Assembly (NCBI GenBank): GCA_963383645.1 | Contig: OY726576.1 | Span: forward strand, 8,918,102 to 8,982,101 | Source: Muscardinus avellanarius | Taxonomy: Eukaryota > Chordata > Mammalia > Rodentia > Gliridae | Length of the DNA stretch: 64,000 bases | Direction of reading: 5' to 3' | Shown here: positions 20,966 to 30,599 of the stretch, in pieces | How positions within the stretch are numbered: position 1 is the stretch's first letter | Layout of the letters: every line of letters begins with the position of its first letter | The notes under the pieces: generated by a model | What the model saw: the letters and a program-made list of their open reading frames with translations, nothing else | Databases searched by the model: none | What the model was told of the DNA's origin: nothing | Translations under genes and position numbers: made by a program

Positions 20966-22970
20966 AGCTTGAAATAACATTTAGATGCACAGAGAAATTT
21001 ATTCACGTGATACCGTGTACACAGGAAGCGCTCAGGTAAGCATACAATCTAAAAGAATAAATTAGCAAGCAAAGTGTTTAACCCTAGGTTTAACGTTATC
21101 ATCTGTCTTTAGAGATTTTCCTATTCTCTCACCAATCTACAGACCCCCAAATCAACCCAGTTTCCTAAAGTTATTAGGCATCTCGCCTAAATAGGCATCC
21201 TGTGAGCGAGATATCCTGTGGGAACCGGGGCACATAAGGACAGCCTGCTCATCCGGCACGTCAGCCGCCACCTGGTACTTAGTGATTAGTCATTAATGCA
21301 TTAGACAACAGTGGAACCCCGGGTCTCCGGGCTGCTGGCCGTGAGATCCTACGCAGCTCCCTGAAGCTGTAAGCAGGAGCTGATGATATGTGCCTGCAGG
21401 TCCTCGTCAGGGTGAGAGTAGATAAAGACTTGCAGAGGGCTGTGCACAGTGCCCAGCGATGAGCGAAGCCTGTCATGAAGGGCAGCTGGGGAAACTTTAT
21501 AAATGAGGCCATTTTTCGTGCATCTCTTGAGTTAAAGTATTTGAACAATTCGTTTCTGGATGTCCTGCCTAAGCAGTCCGTTCTCATTTGCGATGTCGTT
21601 CTTACAGATCAAATCCTGTCTGGAAACCTTGCCAATGAAATGTCAATAGCAACTCTTGCTCAACTGGCTGTAAGGAAACAGGGGAGCGTAGCACAGCAAT
21701 GATTTACAGATCATTTGAGCTTCCTGTAGGTCACTGACACGTGTTAAAGTCTTGGCGGATCAGGAGCCACCCCTCTCCCTCCTCCTCGCCTCCATGGCTT
21801 GGTGACCTGAGTTGTAACTGGGAAATTCCATGTGACTGAAGTTCTGTTTGCTCTGACTTTAAGCGAGTTTCTATCCCCCAAATCTCCCAGAAAGCAAGAT
21901 GAAACATTCGCTCTGAGCAGCCTGTGAGATTTAACTGAATAAAAAGAGCATACAATTACCTTCTAAGGCCAGAGGCAGGCTGTGGGTGCATGGGGTCACC
22001 TAGGACAACTGAGGTGCCGTTCCCGATTTGTTTATTCTAAGGGAATCACAGACACAGAGAAAGCTCATCACGAGAGCAAACCTTTCAGAAAACAGTTTTA
22101 TTATTTCAAAACAATAAACAGTGCCTGGTCTGTGTGTCCCCTGAATTGGGAGCTGTGGGGCACTGTTCCCGAGACAGGAAGTCCGCATCCATGGTGTTGG
22201 GGCCTTTATCCTTATTATCCTTCCTCCCTCCTTGACAGGGAATGGTGCTCTAAAGCCAGTTATCACCAAGAGACTCATGGACTTGTGTGGCACCAGAAGA
22301 AAGACCTCCCTGACTGCGCTTAACTCTTATGACTCTGACCAACACTTGCCCTCTGTAGCTCGGGTGCAAGGTTAAGAGCTGATAAGCTGGTAATTGGTCC
22401 ACCACGGGGAATTTGGAATTGGAGGTCAGATGGCTTGATAGCGTGCGTCTTTAATCTGGCTTTGCCCTGACACAGAAGGGAAACAGGCATGGGCTGAGGC
22501 TAAGAACTCCATATTCTTATGTTCCTGGGGAAAGAGTGAAACAAAGCTGTTCTTTTCAGAAAATCAAATCATTGTCCAGAAATCAAAACAGCAAAGTTCT
22601 CTTTTCCTCTGTTTTTCTCAGGCCTGTTTGGCTTATCTATGGAAACAGCTCTTGCCTTCCTTAAAACGGGCTGCACGGCGTTTTGATAGGACTTTGCTAA
22701 GTAGTCCTTTCTGGCTTGGATATGTTTGCTCTTCATAAAGGCTGAAATTTCATGCAAGAGGTTATAACCTTGAGTGTCTAACGCACAACCAGTCCTTCTC
22801 ATGCATCCAAGGAAGACAATGGTCACCCAGTAGGATCGGGTTGAGAAACTGACTCCCAGGAACATGATTGAGAACTTTTCAAACTCTCCTCTGTAACCAG
22901 ATTGGCAGGGTATCCTGTCAGAATGACCAATCTGATTCAGCAGGTTAGAGTAGGAACTGCAATTACAAAT
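20966..22970. other. Repeat-poor block, candidate conserved non-coding DNA
   Basis: About 2 kb in which I find no SINE, LINE, LTR or microsatellite, in a window where SINEs occur roughly every 1.2 kb. Its core (about 21,170-21,760) keeps CpGs (ATCCGGCACGTCAGCCGCCA) and has a TAATGCATTA palindrome. It could hold an enhancer or a non-coding exon; this is inference. Confidence 0.4.
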
Positions 22971-23199
22971 TACTTTTTAAATTATTTTGTAATACTGGGG
23001 ATCAAACTCAGGGGCAGAACTCTGCTTCTGAGCTATATCCCAGCCCTATTTTTATTATTATTTTTTAAAATTTTGAAACAGGGTCTCACTAAGTTGTGGA
23101 GAGCCTCATTACATTGCCAAAGCTGACCTCAAACCTGTGATCCTCCTGTCTCAGCCTCCCAAGTACAGAGATTATAGGCGTGAGCCACCATGCCAGGCT
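22971..23199 (-). repeat. B1-ID dimeric SINE
   Basis: Reverse-complement dimer: AATACTGGGGATCAAACTCAGG (ID), TTATTATTATT linker, TGAAACAGGGTCTCACTAAG and the 7SL half ending ATGCCAGGCT. Confidence 0.93.
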
Positions 23200-23404
23200 G
23201 AAACTGCACATTTCTAACATGTTCAGTGGTGACCTCAAGGCTGCCAGAACATGGGCTACATTTTTGGATAAAACAGAAATGGGATCGGAATCTTAATTTC
23301 TGGGACTGTTTCTTATAAAAGAAATAGGCTGTGGCAGCAAGCTAGATCAAGACATGATGTATGCCAAATGATAGGAAGACAGAGCCAGGCTGAGGAATGG
23401 ACCA

Positions 23405-23535
23405 GAAGCAGGCTGGAGTTTGGGCTCCACCCCTTCAGAGCTGCATGGCTTTGAAGGAGGCCTCTGATCCCAATTCCTTGCTTCATAAAATAAGACAACA
23501 ATCCTTCTCTCATGGGAGAATAAAAAATATCAACA
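23405..23535 (+). repeat. MIR remnant (weak)
   Basis: GGAGTTTGGGCTCCACCCC..AGCTGCATGGCTTTGAAGGA..CTTCATAAAATAAGACAACAA follows MIR's order (..GCTCTGCCAC..AGCTGTGTGACCTTGGG..CATCTGTAAAATGGG..). Similarity is low. Confidence 0.45.
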
Positions 23536-24024
23536 AGGACACTGAGACTTGACAGTAGCGATTCATGACCCTGACAGTTCAGCAAAATCCATCTATTCCT
23601 CCTCTTTTGAAACCCACCCCCAAATTCTGACCAATTAATGATGCAAGGAAGTGGTCTGTGGTGACCTAGCAGGAACCAGAAAACCTGCCCACACGTGCGT
23701 AGTCCTCTCTACGTTCTGTTCTTTGCAGCTGCAGCTCATCCCTGGCTGGACTAGGAAGCTACATGTCAGACATGGCAGAGGTCTCTTCAGAGTGGATCCT
23801 GAATAGCAGAAAATATGTGGAAGCCCCACCAATCCCTTCATCTGTCTATTAAGAGGAGAAAAAATAAACATAAATTATATTTGAGCCCTTATCTATCCTT
23901 GGCCATCCTTTTCCAGCAACTACCTGATATCCAACAACTGAACCTTTTTTCTCATTCGTCTTCCCTACCACCCTACCATGTTGCTCCCTAAAAATAGCTC
24001 CAAGTACATTTTAAAGTACAGTGC

Positions 24025-24250
24025 ATCATTTAAGGCATAAACTTTGAAATCAGAATAGCTGAGTCCAAATTAGCCTCCATCCTTTCCTTGTACACTACTA
24101 GAGAAGTAGCTTAGGCAAAAACTCCCATTTTTTTTTTCATCTGTGGCTAAAAAGATCTTATTCTTTAAGCCCTGGAAAAGCCATGAGATAACAAATGTTA
24201 AGCAGCTGACCCCTTACCTGGACAAAGCAAGCACTTCCTAAATAGGCAGG
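24025..24250 (+). repeat. MIR (near full length)
   Basis: ACTTTGAAATCAGAATAGCTGAGTCC, CTGTGGCTAAAAAGAT, GCCATGAGATAACAAATGTTAAG and ACAAAGCAAGCACTTCCTAAATA match successive parts of MIR. One of the clearer ancient SINEs here. Confidence 0.65.
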
Positions 24251-24561
24251 GCTCTCGCTCTCTTCCAAACGATTGGACTCACATGAATAGGGTCCAGTTT
24301 GATCATATGCCACTTGCTTTCTCCCCACCAAGGAATGCCGTTCCCTAAGAAATTTAAGTCTCAGTTTGTGTGGTTGTAGACATCATTATTTTCCTTGTAT
24401 GAAAAACTTTGAAAGAGCTTTCATTATAGTCAAAGAGTTCCATATAGAAGAACTTTTTCAAGCAACTAAAATATAGTTAACATCTTTCTTGGACATGAGT
24501 AAATGAATTTTAAAAAGTAAAAGGGAAAAGAATCAAATAATTAGTGCAAATTTTTTAATTC

Positions 24562-24785
24562 TTTTTTTTTTTTTTTTTTTTTTTTGCAGGTCGGAGGATG
24601 GAATCCCGGGCATTTGACCTCTGAGCTACAACCCCTGCCCTATTTTTTTATTCTTTATTTTCAAACAGGGTCTCGCTAAGTTGAGGAGGCCCTCACTAAG
24701 TAGCAGAGGCTGTCTGTGAACCACGATCCTCTTGTCTCAGCCTCCCAAATGCTGGGATTACAAGTGTGCATCACCACGCATGGCT
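24562..24785 (-). repeat. B1-ID SINE with long poly-T tail
   Basis: A 24-base T-run, then GGAATCCCGGGCATTTGACC (ID) and a complete 7SL half ending CACGCATGGCT. The long pure tail suggests a recent insertion. Confidence 0.94.
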
Positions 24786-24818
24786 TAAATTCTTAAATAA
24801 GGCAGAATTTTGGCATTT

Positions 24819-25061
24819 AAAAACATGAGGATGGCCAGCCGTGGTGGCACACGCTTGTAATCCCCTCACTTGGGAGGCGGAGACAGGAGGATCACACAGG
24901 TTCAAAGCCAGCCGCGCGCGCTGGCTTAGGAGACCCTGTTTCCAAATAAAAATGTTAAAATAGGTCTGAGAGTGTAGCCCAGAGGTAGAAGGGTTTCCAG
25001 GAACCCCAGTACCACAAAAATAAATAAATGATAAAAAATAAAAATAAAAACATGAGGATGG
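24819..25061 (+). repeat. B1-ID SINE, 'GGTCTGAGAGTGTAGCCC' subfamily, with TSD
   Basis: Perfect 16-bp repeats AAAAACATGAGGATGG at 24819-24834 and 25046-25061. The left half contains the palindrome-like AGCCAGCCGCGCGCGCTGGC, a feature of this subfamily. The tail is (AAAT)n-like. Confidence 0.96.
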
Positions 25062-25178
25062 AGGGGGTAATGGGGGTATTAGAGAAGGGATAAATGAGTA
25101 ATGTATGCATGTATGCCTCTACATTCCTGCACTCCATTAAGATGTATGAATACAATGTCCCAATTAAAAAAAAAAAAA
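25062..25178 (+). repeat. Possible LINE-1 3' tail
   Basis: GGATAAATGAGTAATGTATGCATGTATGCC..GTATGAATACAATGTCCCAATTAAAAA ends in an A-run like a LINE-1 3' end. Family not determined. Confidence 0.35.
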
Positions 25179-25328
25179 GAAAATCTGAATTGTAGGGAAA
25201 AAGCTGTTGAATAATGAGAGATAATGGTTGGATAATCTTGAGCTACAGAAAAACCTGTCAGCTAGGAGATAAACCTCCCTCTAGAACGAAGAGCAGTTTC
25301 TTCTATCCGGGTATCCCATATCAGAATC

Positions 25329-25575
25329 AAAGGGCAGGAAGAAGCTGGGCATGGTGGGGTATACTTGTAATCCCAGTACTTGGGAGGCTGAGACAGGCTA
25401 ATCATAGGTTTGAGGACAGATTGAGCAAGTAGTGAGACTCTCACTAACCTACCGAGACCCTGTTTCAAAATAAAAATTAAAATATAGGGCTGGGGATGTA
25501 GCTCAAATGTAGAATGCCTCCAGGGTCAATCTCCAGTCGCCCCCCCCCCCCACACACACACACACAAAGGGCAGG
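25329..25575 (+). repeat. B1-ID SINE with C-run and (CA)n tail, with TSD
   Basis: Direct repeats AAAGGGCAGG at 25329-25338 and 25566-25575 enclose a full dimer. The tail is a 13-base C-run followed by (CA)n instead of A, a secondary expansion. Confidence 0.95.
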
Positions 25576-26364
25576 GGGAAATGCAAGGCACTATTTTTTC
25601 ATAGTACAAAGGAGAGTTTTTTCTTTATCACTCTATGCTTAAGAATGATTTTTCCAATATAAAAATGAACGCACACGAAGGTTCACACGCAAGCATTTTC
25701 AAACATGTGCTTAGATGTATAAGTAGAATAAAGTCAGAATCTGACTAAAGAGGGGATGAAAGGTTTACTCAGTACTAATACTTCAGGAATACATGGCACC
25801 CATTATGTCAGAAAAGATAAGCATGATTTCTTTAACCCTGGTTTTACATTTCATTCTCTTTCTGATAGCAAATGGGCAGAGGTAGCACTACTATTATTAA
25901 GAGACTCCTTGGATAGAATTTTAATGAAAAAAATCTGCCTGCACTAGTAACATGACCTTCAGGAACTACATATCACAAGGGAAATTTAAATGGGACATGA
26001 ATCCAAAGAAAATATGTACACCGATTCCTCCAGCATTTAAGATAAAATAAAATGCTGACCTGGAACGGAAATGGTGAAATTCAAAATTTATTCTCTAAAA
26101 TTCTCTATGGGCAACCTCTCCCTCTAACTCCTCTCTGCCGTCTATTCTATCAGATATGAGGTCCTGTGAGCCCACCACCGGCATCTCTCAATGTGTACCT
26201 TTCTTTCTCGCCCACCCTAGCTGGGGTCTGCATCACTCCTTCCAGAGCTTCTGCAAAAGCTCAGAGTTAAGGTTTTGGCTTGAAGTTCTTCCCTTGATCC
26301 TTTCCTTTCCTTCAATCTCTACCCAGATGCCCAACTAACATTCATTTAAAAAAAATGTAGACTG
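25576..26364. other. Unique sequence, nothing recognised
   Basis: No supported gene or repeat; AT-rich in its first half. Confidence 0.5.
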
Positions 26365-26545
26365 TGTCATGTTATTTGATAAAAGCCCTTTACTGGCTCA
26401 CCATTATCCACGAGATAAAAGTCCCCATTTGCTAACACAGCTTAAGGACTGCAGTATCATACTCCTCTCATCTCGTCTCCAACCCCAAACACATACTCCA
26501 GTCACAGTGTACACTATTTTGTGTACATGAGGTTATATGCAAACG
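26365..26545 (+). repeat. LINE L2 fragment
   Basis: AAAAGCCCTTTACTGGCTCACCATTATCCA..GATAAAAGTCCCCATTTGC, CTTAAGGACTGCAGTATCAT and CTCCTCTCATCTCGTCTCCA align with the L2 passage around 'CCCTTCAATGGCTCCCCATTGCC'. Reasonably clear. Confidence 0.7.
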
Positions 26546-26569
26546 ACGTGTGTGTGGTGGGGTGAAGCA

Positions 26570-26715
26570 GGGTCTGGGGAGTCAGGCTAAGGCTGCTCTA
26601 CCACGAAGCTACACTACCAGCCCTTCTTAAAAAGAAAATTCAAATAGATCCTCCCTAAGTTGCTGCATGCTAATCTTGAATCTGTGATCCTCCCCTCTCA
26701 ACATTCCAAGTAGCA
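26570..26715 (-). repeat. Degenerate B1-ID SINE within L2
   Basis: CTGCTCTACCACGAAGCTAC..ACCAGCCC (ID), then TCCCTAAGTTGCTGCATGCT and GTGATCCTCCCCTCTCAACA (7SL) on the reverse strand. The 5' end is eroded. Confidence 0.65.
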
Positions 26716-26754
26716 AATAGAACATTCTTACACCCTTATCTTCAGCCTTCTTGA

Positions 26755-26840
26755 TTTGGTGAATCCCAACACATCGCTCATGACTGAACACAAATGTCAT
26801 TGATTCTCGGGAGCCTTCTCTAACCCACAACCCACAGTTG
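26755..26840 (+). repeat. LINE L2 fragment, continuation
   Basis: CACAAATGTCATTGATTCTCGGGAGCCTTC..CTAACCCACAACCC resembles the L2 'CAAATGTCACC..GAGGCCTTCCCTGACC' passage. It lies in the same orientation downstream of the SINE, so it is probably the same L2 copy. Confidence 0.45.
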
Positions 26841-26914
26841 CAGTGTGTGTGTGTGGGGGGTCACCTGGGATCCTCTACTTCTCCCCAAAGCAGGTGACTC
26901 CAGACAATCTGTCT

Positions 26915-27075
26915 GGATCTGTGCCAGGCACACCTTTTATAGACCTGTGATCTTCATCAAGTTGCTTAATCTCCTTGTGCCTCAGTTCCCTAATTTGTAC
27001 AATGGGAATATTCACATAATCACGTGTCTCGTTCATTAGAACTGTTTTAAGGATTAAAGAAGTGGATATAGAAAT
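26915..27075 (+). repeat. MIR (clear copy)
   Basis: GTGATCTTCATCAAGTTGCTTAATCTCC, TGTGCCTCAGTTCCCTAATTTGTACAATGGG and TTTTAAGGATTAAAGAAGTG match the MIR core almost position by position. The best-preserved MIR in the window. Confidence 0.85.
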
Positions 27076-27086
27076 GATTGAGAAGA

Positions 27087-27228
27087 GACAGGCATGGTGG
27101 CAGATGCCTGTAATCCCAGTACTTGACGGCTGAGACAGGAGGATCTCAAGTTTGAGTTCAGCCTCAGAAACTCACCAAAGACCTCAGTGACTTAGTAGGA
27201 CCCTGTTCAAAAGAGAAAAAAAAAAAAA
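27087..27228 (+). repeat. 7SL-type monomer SINE without ID half
   Basis: GACAGGCATGGTGGCAGATGCCTGTAATCCC through GACTTAGTAGGACCCTGTTC, then straight to an A-run. It is a left monomer alone, either a B1-type copy or a dimer truncated before the ID unit. Confidence 0.85.
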
Positions 27229-27250
27229 GAGTAGAGAAGAAAGAAGAGAG

Positions 27251-27333
27251 AAAAGTTCAATACATTTTATTTAAAATAAATATACACCAAGTATTAAAAT
27301 AAACCACAGAATTCCATCTTCCTAAATACTCAG
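27251..27333 (+). repeat. Local duplication, copy C1 (pairs with 27,750-27,832)
   Basis: An 83-bp unit about 90% identical by eye to a second copy 499 bp downstream (shared blocks AAATATACACCAAG, CAGAATTCCATCTTCCT). It ends exactly where the purine-rich tract begins. Confidence 0.93.
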
Positions 27334-27479
27334 GAAGAAAGAGAGAAGAGAGAAAAGATAAGGGAAGGAAGGGAAGGGAAAGGAAGGGAAGGGAAGGGAA
27401 GGGAAGGGAAGGGGAGGGGAGGGGAAGAAAGGGGAGGGGAGGAGAGGGGAGAGAAGAGGAGAGGGGAGGAGAGGAGAAC
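27334..27479 (+). repeat. Polypurine tract, (GGGAA)n/(GGGGA)n
   Basis: About 145 bases almost free of pyrimidines: GAAAGAGAGAAG-type sequence, then (GGGAA)n, then (GGGGA)n. The repeated G3-G4 runs could form a G-quadruplex, and the mirror-like purine sequence could form triplex DNA. Confidence 0.95.
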
Positions 27480-27511
27480 TAGAGACACAGATAATTCCTC
27501 TATCCCCAGTA

Positions 27512-27515
27512 GAGT

Positions 27516-27577
<62 letters not shown>
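27512..27577 (+). repeat. (GA)n microsatellite
   Basis: About 65 bases of GA with two early AAA interruptions. It is separated from the larger purine tract by about 35 bases of ordinary sequence. Confidence 0.96.
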
Positions 27578-27578
<1 letters not shown>

Positions 27579-27749
27579 AGCTATTACTGAGAAAGAGATC
27601 TAGTATTTAATAGATGTTATACAGTAGTAATAATAAAAGTAGTAGTGGCATCATTTTATGCTTGATCTGTAGCGTTTATGAGCTTGATTGTATGATTTGC
27701 AAAAATAAGTTATATTACTGTTCTTCCTGCATGATACTTGACCTACGTC

Positions 27750-27832
27750 AAAAATTCAATACATTCTATTTAAAACAAATATACACCAAGGATTAAAATC
27801 AACCTCAGAATTCCATCTTCCTGAATACTCAG
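27750..27832 (+). repeat. Local duplication, copy C2 (pairs with 27,251-27,333)
   Basis: Second copy of the 83-bp unit, with about eight substitutions and no length change. It begins and ends abruptly against unrelated sequence. Confidence 0.93.
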
Positions 27833-28702
27833 CTTCCTATGAATTGCGTGGGTAGACTTCCTAACATGTAACTTTGAAGTCCTTTCTATAAACAGAATAT
27901 AGGACCTTGCTGTATACTCAACACTGTGCTAGGTACCAAGAGATGCCAAATGGAAAGAAAAATTAATCCCTGTTAACAGAAGCTCCCAGGTAAGTCAGCT
28001 TCTCTACTAACAGGAAGCAAACTGTGAGGGCCCTTTCATTAGCCTAAAGAAGAAGCTGACTTTGCCACATGTCAACCAAGACCATCTTTTATTTTAAGGG
28101 TATGCTCACAGTTAGCTCTGTCACACCTATTCACCCTCAGAAGCAGAAAACACTCAAAAATAATTTGATTAACATCCCCAAGGGCAAAACTCCTGTAGCT
28201 TATTTACTTTGTCCATTAGTACCTAGCAAGTATATGGCATGCCACAGTGTAATGTGCTGTCCAGGCTTATATCTAATGTAGTGTGTTGGGGGAGGGGGAG
28301 TAAGACAGAGGGAAGAGATGGAGGGAGAGAGAGACAGACCTGTTGTGGTGAGGACCATAACAGGACCATAACGGCATGCCAAGCTGTCAGCGAAGCTGCA
28401 TCTTAGATTTCTGATTATTAGTAAGCATTATCATCAGCAGTCCACTTTAATGGCAAAGCACTTGTAATGCTTTAGGCCCAAAGCCTTAATCCGGTTCAAT
28501 TTCATCTAGTTAATTTCAAATGATAAAGCAGAAACCCATTGCAATAAAGCTCTGTGTGAAGGTCTGTATACATTGGGGGCCAATTATATTCCTCCAAAAT
28601 CCAATAAGCCCACACTTTTTAAAAAGCGCCAACTAATTTGGTTAGCCTGGGAATTAAATGTGACTTTTGACCTTAGGCACATTGTTATAAAGAAGCCACC
28701 AT
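27833..28702. other. Unique sequence; conserved-looking part at 28,430-28,690
   Basis: No repeat is recognised except a weak ancient-repeat phrase near 27,920 (CAACACTGTGCTAGGTACCA) and a G-rich stretch near 28,288. The last 250 bases have several TAAT cores and no repeat, which is compatible with a conserved element; unproven. Confidence 0.4.
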
Positions 28703-28938
28703 GAGCCAGGTGCAGTGGTGCACCCCTGCAATCCTAGCTACTCAGGAGGCTGAATCAGGAAGATCACAAGTTCAAGGATGGCCTGGGTAATTTAATGGGA
28801 CCCCTATCTCAAAATAAAATACAGCAGCAAAAACAAAGGAAGGAGTCCGGGGATAGAGCTTAGCAGTAAAGCATTTGCCTAGCATGCATGAGGCCTTGAG
28901 TTCAATGCTGAGAGCAGAAAGGAAAAACCCCCCAAAAA
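28703..28938 (+). repeat. Older B1-ID dimer with complete ID half
   Basis: The left half is Alu/B1-like (AGCCAGGTGCAGTGGTGCAC, TCCTAGCTACTCAGGAGGCT). The right half is a longer ID with GCATTTGCCTAGCATGCATG, a stretch missing from the common dimer. It looks like an older relative from before that deletion. Confidence 0.85.
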
Positions 28939-29070
28939 TCCACTGTGTTTCCCTAGAAGAAGCTCTTTGTTTCTGTTTAGCAATCTCATTGGTTCACAAA
29001 ACATTTTATACAGAAGATATGCCTTACCCATGAATTACATTGTTCAGAAATGATTTCTAGAGGCAAGTAA

Positions 29071-29137
29071 TAGATAAGTCATAGATAAGCAGGTGTCTTA
29101 ATTATAGAAGCACTTAATTACCGAAGCACATAATTAG
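29071..29137. promoter_or_regulatory. Candidate cluster: two GATA and three TAATTA motifs
   Basis: TAGATAAG occurs twice 11 bp apart (29071-29078, 29082-29089). A 16-bp unit TTAATTAnnGAAGCAC is then repeated (29098-29113, 29114-29129) and followed by ATAATTAG. That gives two GATA-type and three homeodomain-type cores in 67 bp. Binding or activity is inference only. Confidence 0.3.
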
Positions 29138-29284
29138 ATGTATACATAAAGCACTGACAGCTTCAAGGTTTCCTCAATGACATCAAGCGTGAATGCCAAG
29201 GGAAACAAATCTTAGTGGTTATAAGTATAGATTTCTTAAGAAATAGCCCCAGGAGTAAAAGTTATTCTTGAATGAAAGATGTGA

Positions 29285-29400
29285 GTTTGGGGAAAGGAAC
29301 TTAACTTCTTTCAAGTGAGCCTCCTGACCTGCTAAATGTTGATGATAACATTAGCTACCTCATAAGGCTGAGCCATGATGAATGTTATATGAGGAAACGG
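29285..29400 (+). repeat. MIR remnant
   Basis: GAACTTAACTTCTTTCAAGTGAGCC..CTGCTAAATGTTGATGATAACATTAGCTACCTCATAAGGCTG follows the MIR core (AACCTCTCTG..CTGTAAAATGGGGATAATAATA..CTACCTCATAGGG). Confidence 0.55.
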
Positions 29401-29863
29401 AAGCAGACTTCACAGCTTCTTTACTCCTAACAGTTCAGCTGAGCGTGAGAAAGCATTCAGGGTGTGTCAGGTTTGCACATTCAAATAAGAGGTAAAGTGG
29501 ACAATCACGAGACCTGAGATAATAATGAACAATCACAGAACCCTTCAGGAAAAAGATGGAGCATAAATCCTTTAGGGCTGGATAAGCTCATAGCTGGGTA
29601 ATTTCATTTTGCCCAATAAGGTCTTTAGGAACCTGAAAATAGATGATTTAACTTTTTTTCCCTTAACTTTTGGCTAATCATGCTTTTTACTATTATAAAT
29701 GATAAACCTATTTCTTCAATCATCAAGAAGTGGTGAGATTTGTCTAGAGGAACGGTTCTCTAGTTAGGGCCAAAAATCATTCCATTTTTTTTCAAATTAA
29801 AATGTAGGTAGCTTTTGTTGGCCTTTCAGTTCTAGGATGGAAGCAATCAACAAAGAATTCATT

Positions 29864-30083
29864 ATTATTATTTTTTGTGTGTGTGGTGCTGGGGGTGGAA
29901 CCCAGAGGCTTTCTACCTCCGGGCTATACTCCCAGACCTTTTTTATATTTTATTTGGAAACAGGGTCTCACTAAGTTGCTGAGAGCCTCACTCAGTAGCT
30001 GAGGCTCGCTTTGAACCTGTGCGATCCTCCTGTCTCAGCCTCCCAAGCGCGGGGATTACAAGCGTGCGCCACCACACCCGGCT
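29864..30083 (-). repeat. B1-ID SINE, first of a three-SINE array
   Basis: Reverse-complement dimer with a GTGTGTGTGG tail junction: GCTGGGGGTGGAACCCAGAG (ID), a 7SL half with GAACCTGTGCGATCCTCC, ending CACACCCGGCT. CpGs at the 5' end suggest a young copy. Confidence 0.93.
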
Positions 30084-30098
30084 CATTAAAAAAATATT

Positions 30099-30322
30099 TT
30101 ACCTTCTTCATTTTGGGGGTGGTGGTCTGGGGATGGAAACCAGAAGCATTTGACTTCCTGCCTTATTTTTTATGTTTTATTTTGAAAACGAGTCTCACTA
30201 AGTTGTGGAGGGCCTCACTAAGTAGCGGAGGCTGTCCACAAACTGTGATTCTCCTGTCTCAGCCTCCTGAATGCTGGGATCACAAGCATGCACCACCATG
30301 CCCGGTTTACCTTCTTCATTTT
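30099..30322 (-). repeat. B1-ID SINE with TSD, second of the array
   Basis: Perfect 16-bp repeats TTACCTTCTTCATTTT at 30099-30114 and 30307-30322 enclose a full reverse-complement dimer. The right repeat touches the left repeat of the next SINE. Confidence 0.95.
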
Positions 30323-30558
30323 AAAAATTATCATCAGCCAGGCGTGGTGGCGCATGCTTGTAATCCCCGCACTTGGGAGGCTGAGACAGGAGTTTCGCAC
30401 AGGTTCAAAGCCAGCCTCAGCTACTTAGTGAGGCTCTTAGCAACTCAGTTAGAACCTGTTTCCAAATAAAATATAAAATAGGTCTGGGAGGATAGCCAGG
30501 AGGTAGAAAGCCTCTGGGTTTCACCTCCAGTACCACACACACACAAAAATTATCATCA
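30323..30558 (+). repeat. B1-ID SINE with TSD, third of the array
   Basis: Perfect 14-bp repeats AAAAATTATCATCA at 30323-30336 and 30545-30558. The right half is of the GGTCTGGGAGGATAGCC type with a short (CA)n tail. Opposite orientation to its neighbour. Confidence 0.95.
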
Positions 30559-30599
30559 TGAGATAAAGCAGAGTTCATAATATTCTTGTGATTTTAAAA

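Larger units (their letters stand above)
23200..24561. other. Unique sequence with two MIR remnants
   Basis: Apart from the two MIR-like pieces listed separately, nothing is recognised. No gene evidence. Confidence 0.5.
28939..29863. other. Mostly unique; contains a GATA/homeodomain motif cluster
   Basis: No gene is recognised. It holds the motif cluster at 29,071-29,137 and a MIR remnant at about 29,285-29,400, both listed separately. Confidence 0.5.

Noticed and set aside
21475..21702. 75-residue plus-strand frame in the repeat desert
   Set aside because: Plausible composition, but an overlapping minus frame is equally open, and no family was recognised. More likely conserved non-coding sequence or chance.
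30011..30469. 152-residue plus-strand frame
   Set aside because: It runs through three SINE copies. Its peptide (..DPPVSASQARGLQACATTPG..) is the standard translation of the reverse-complement 7SL half and recurs at many SINEs here.
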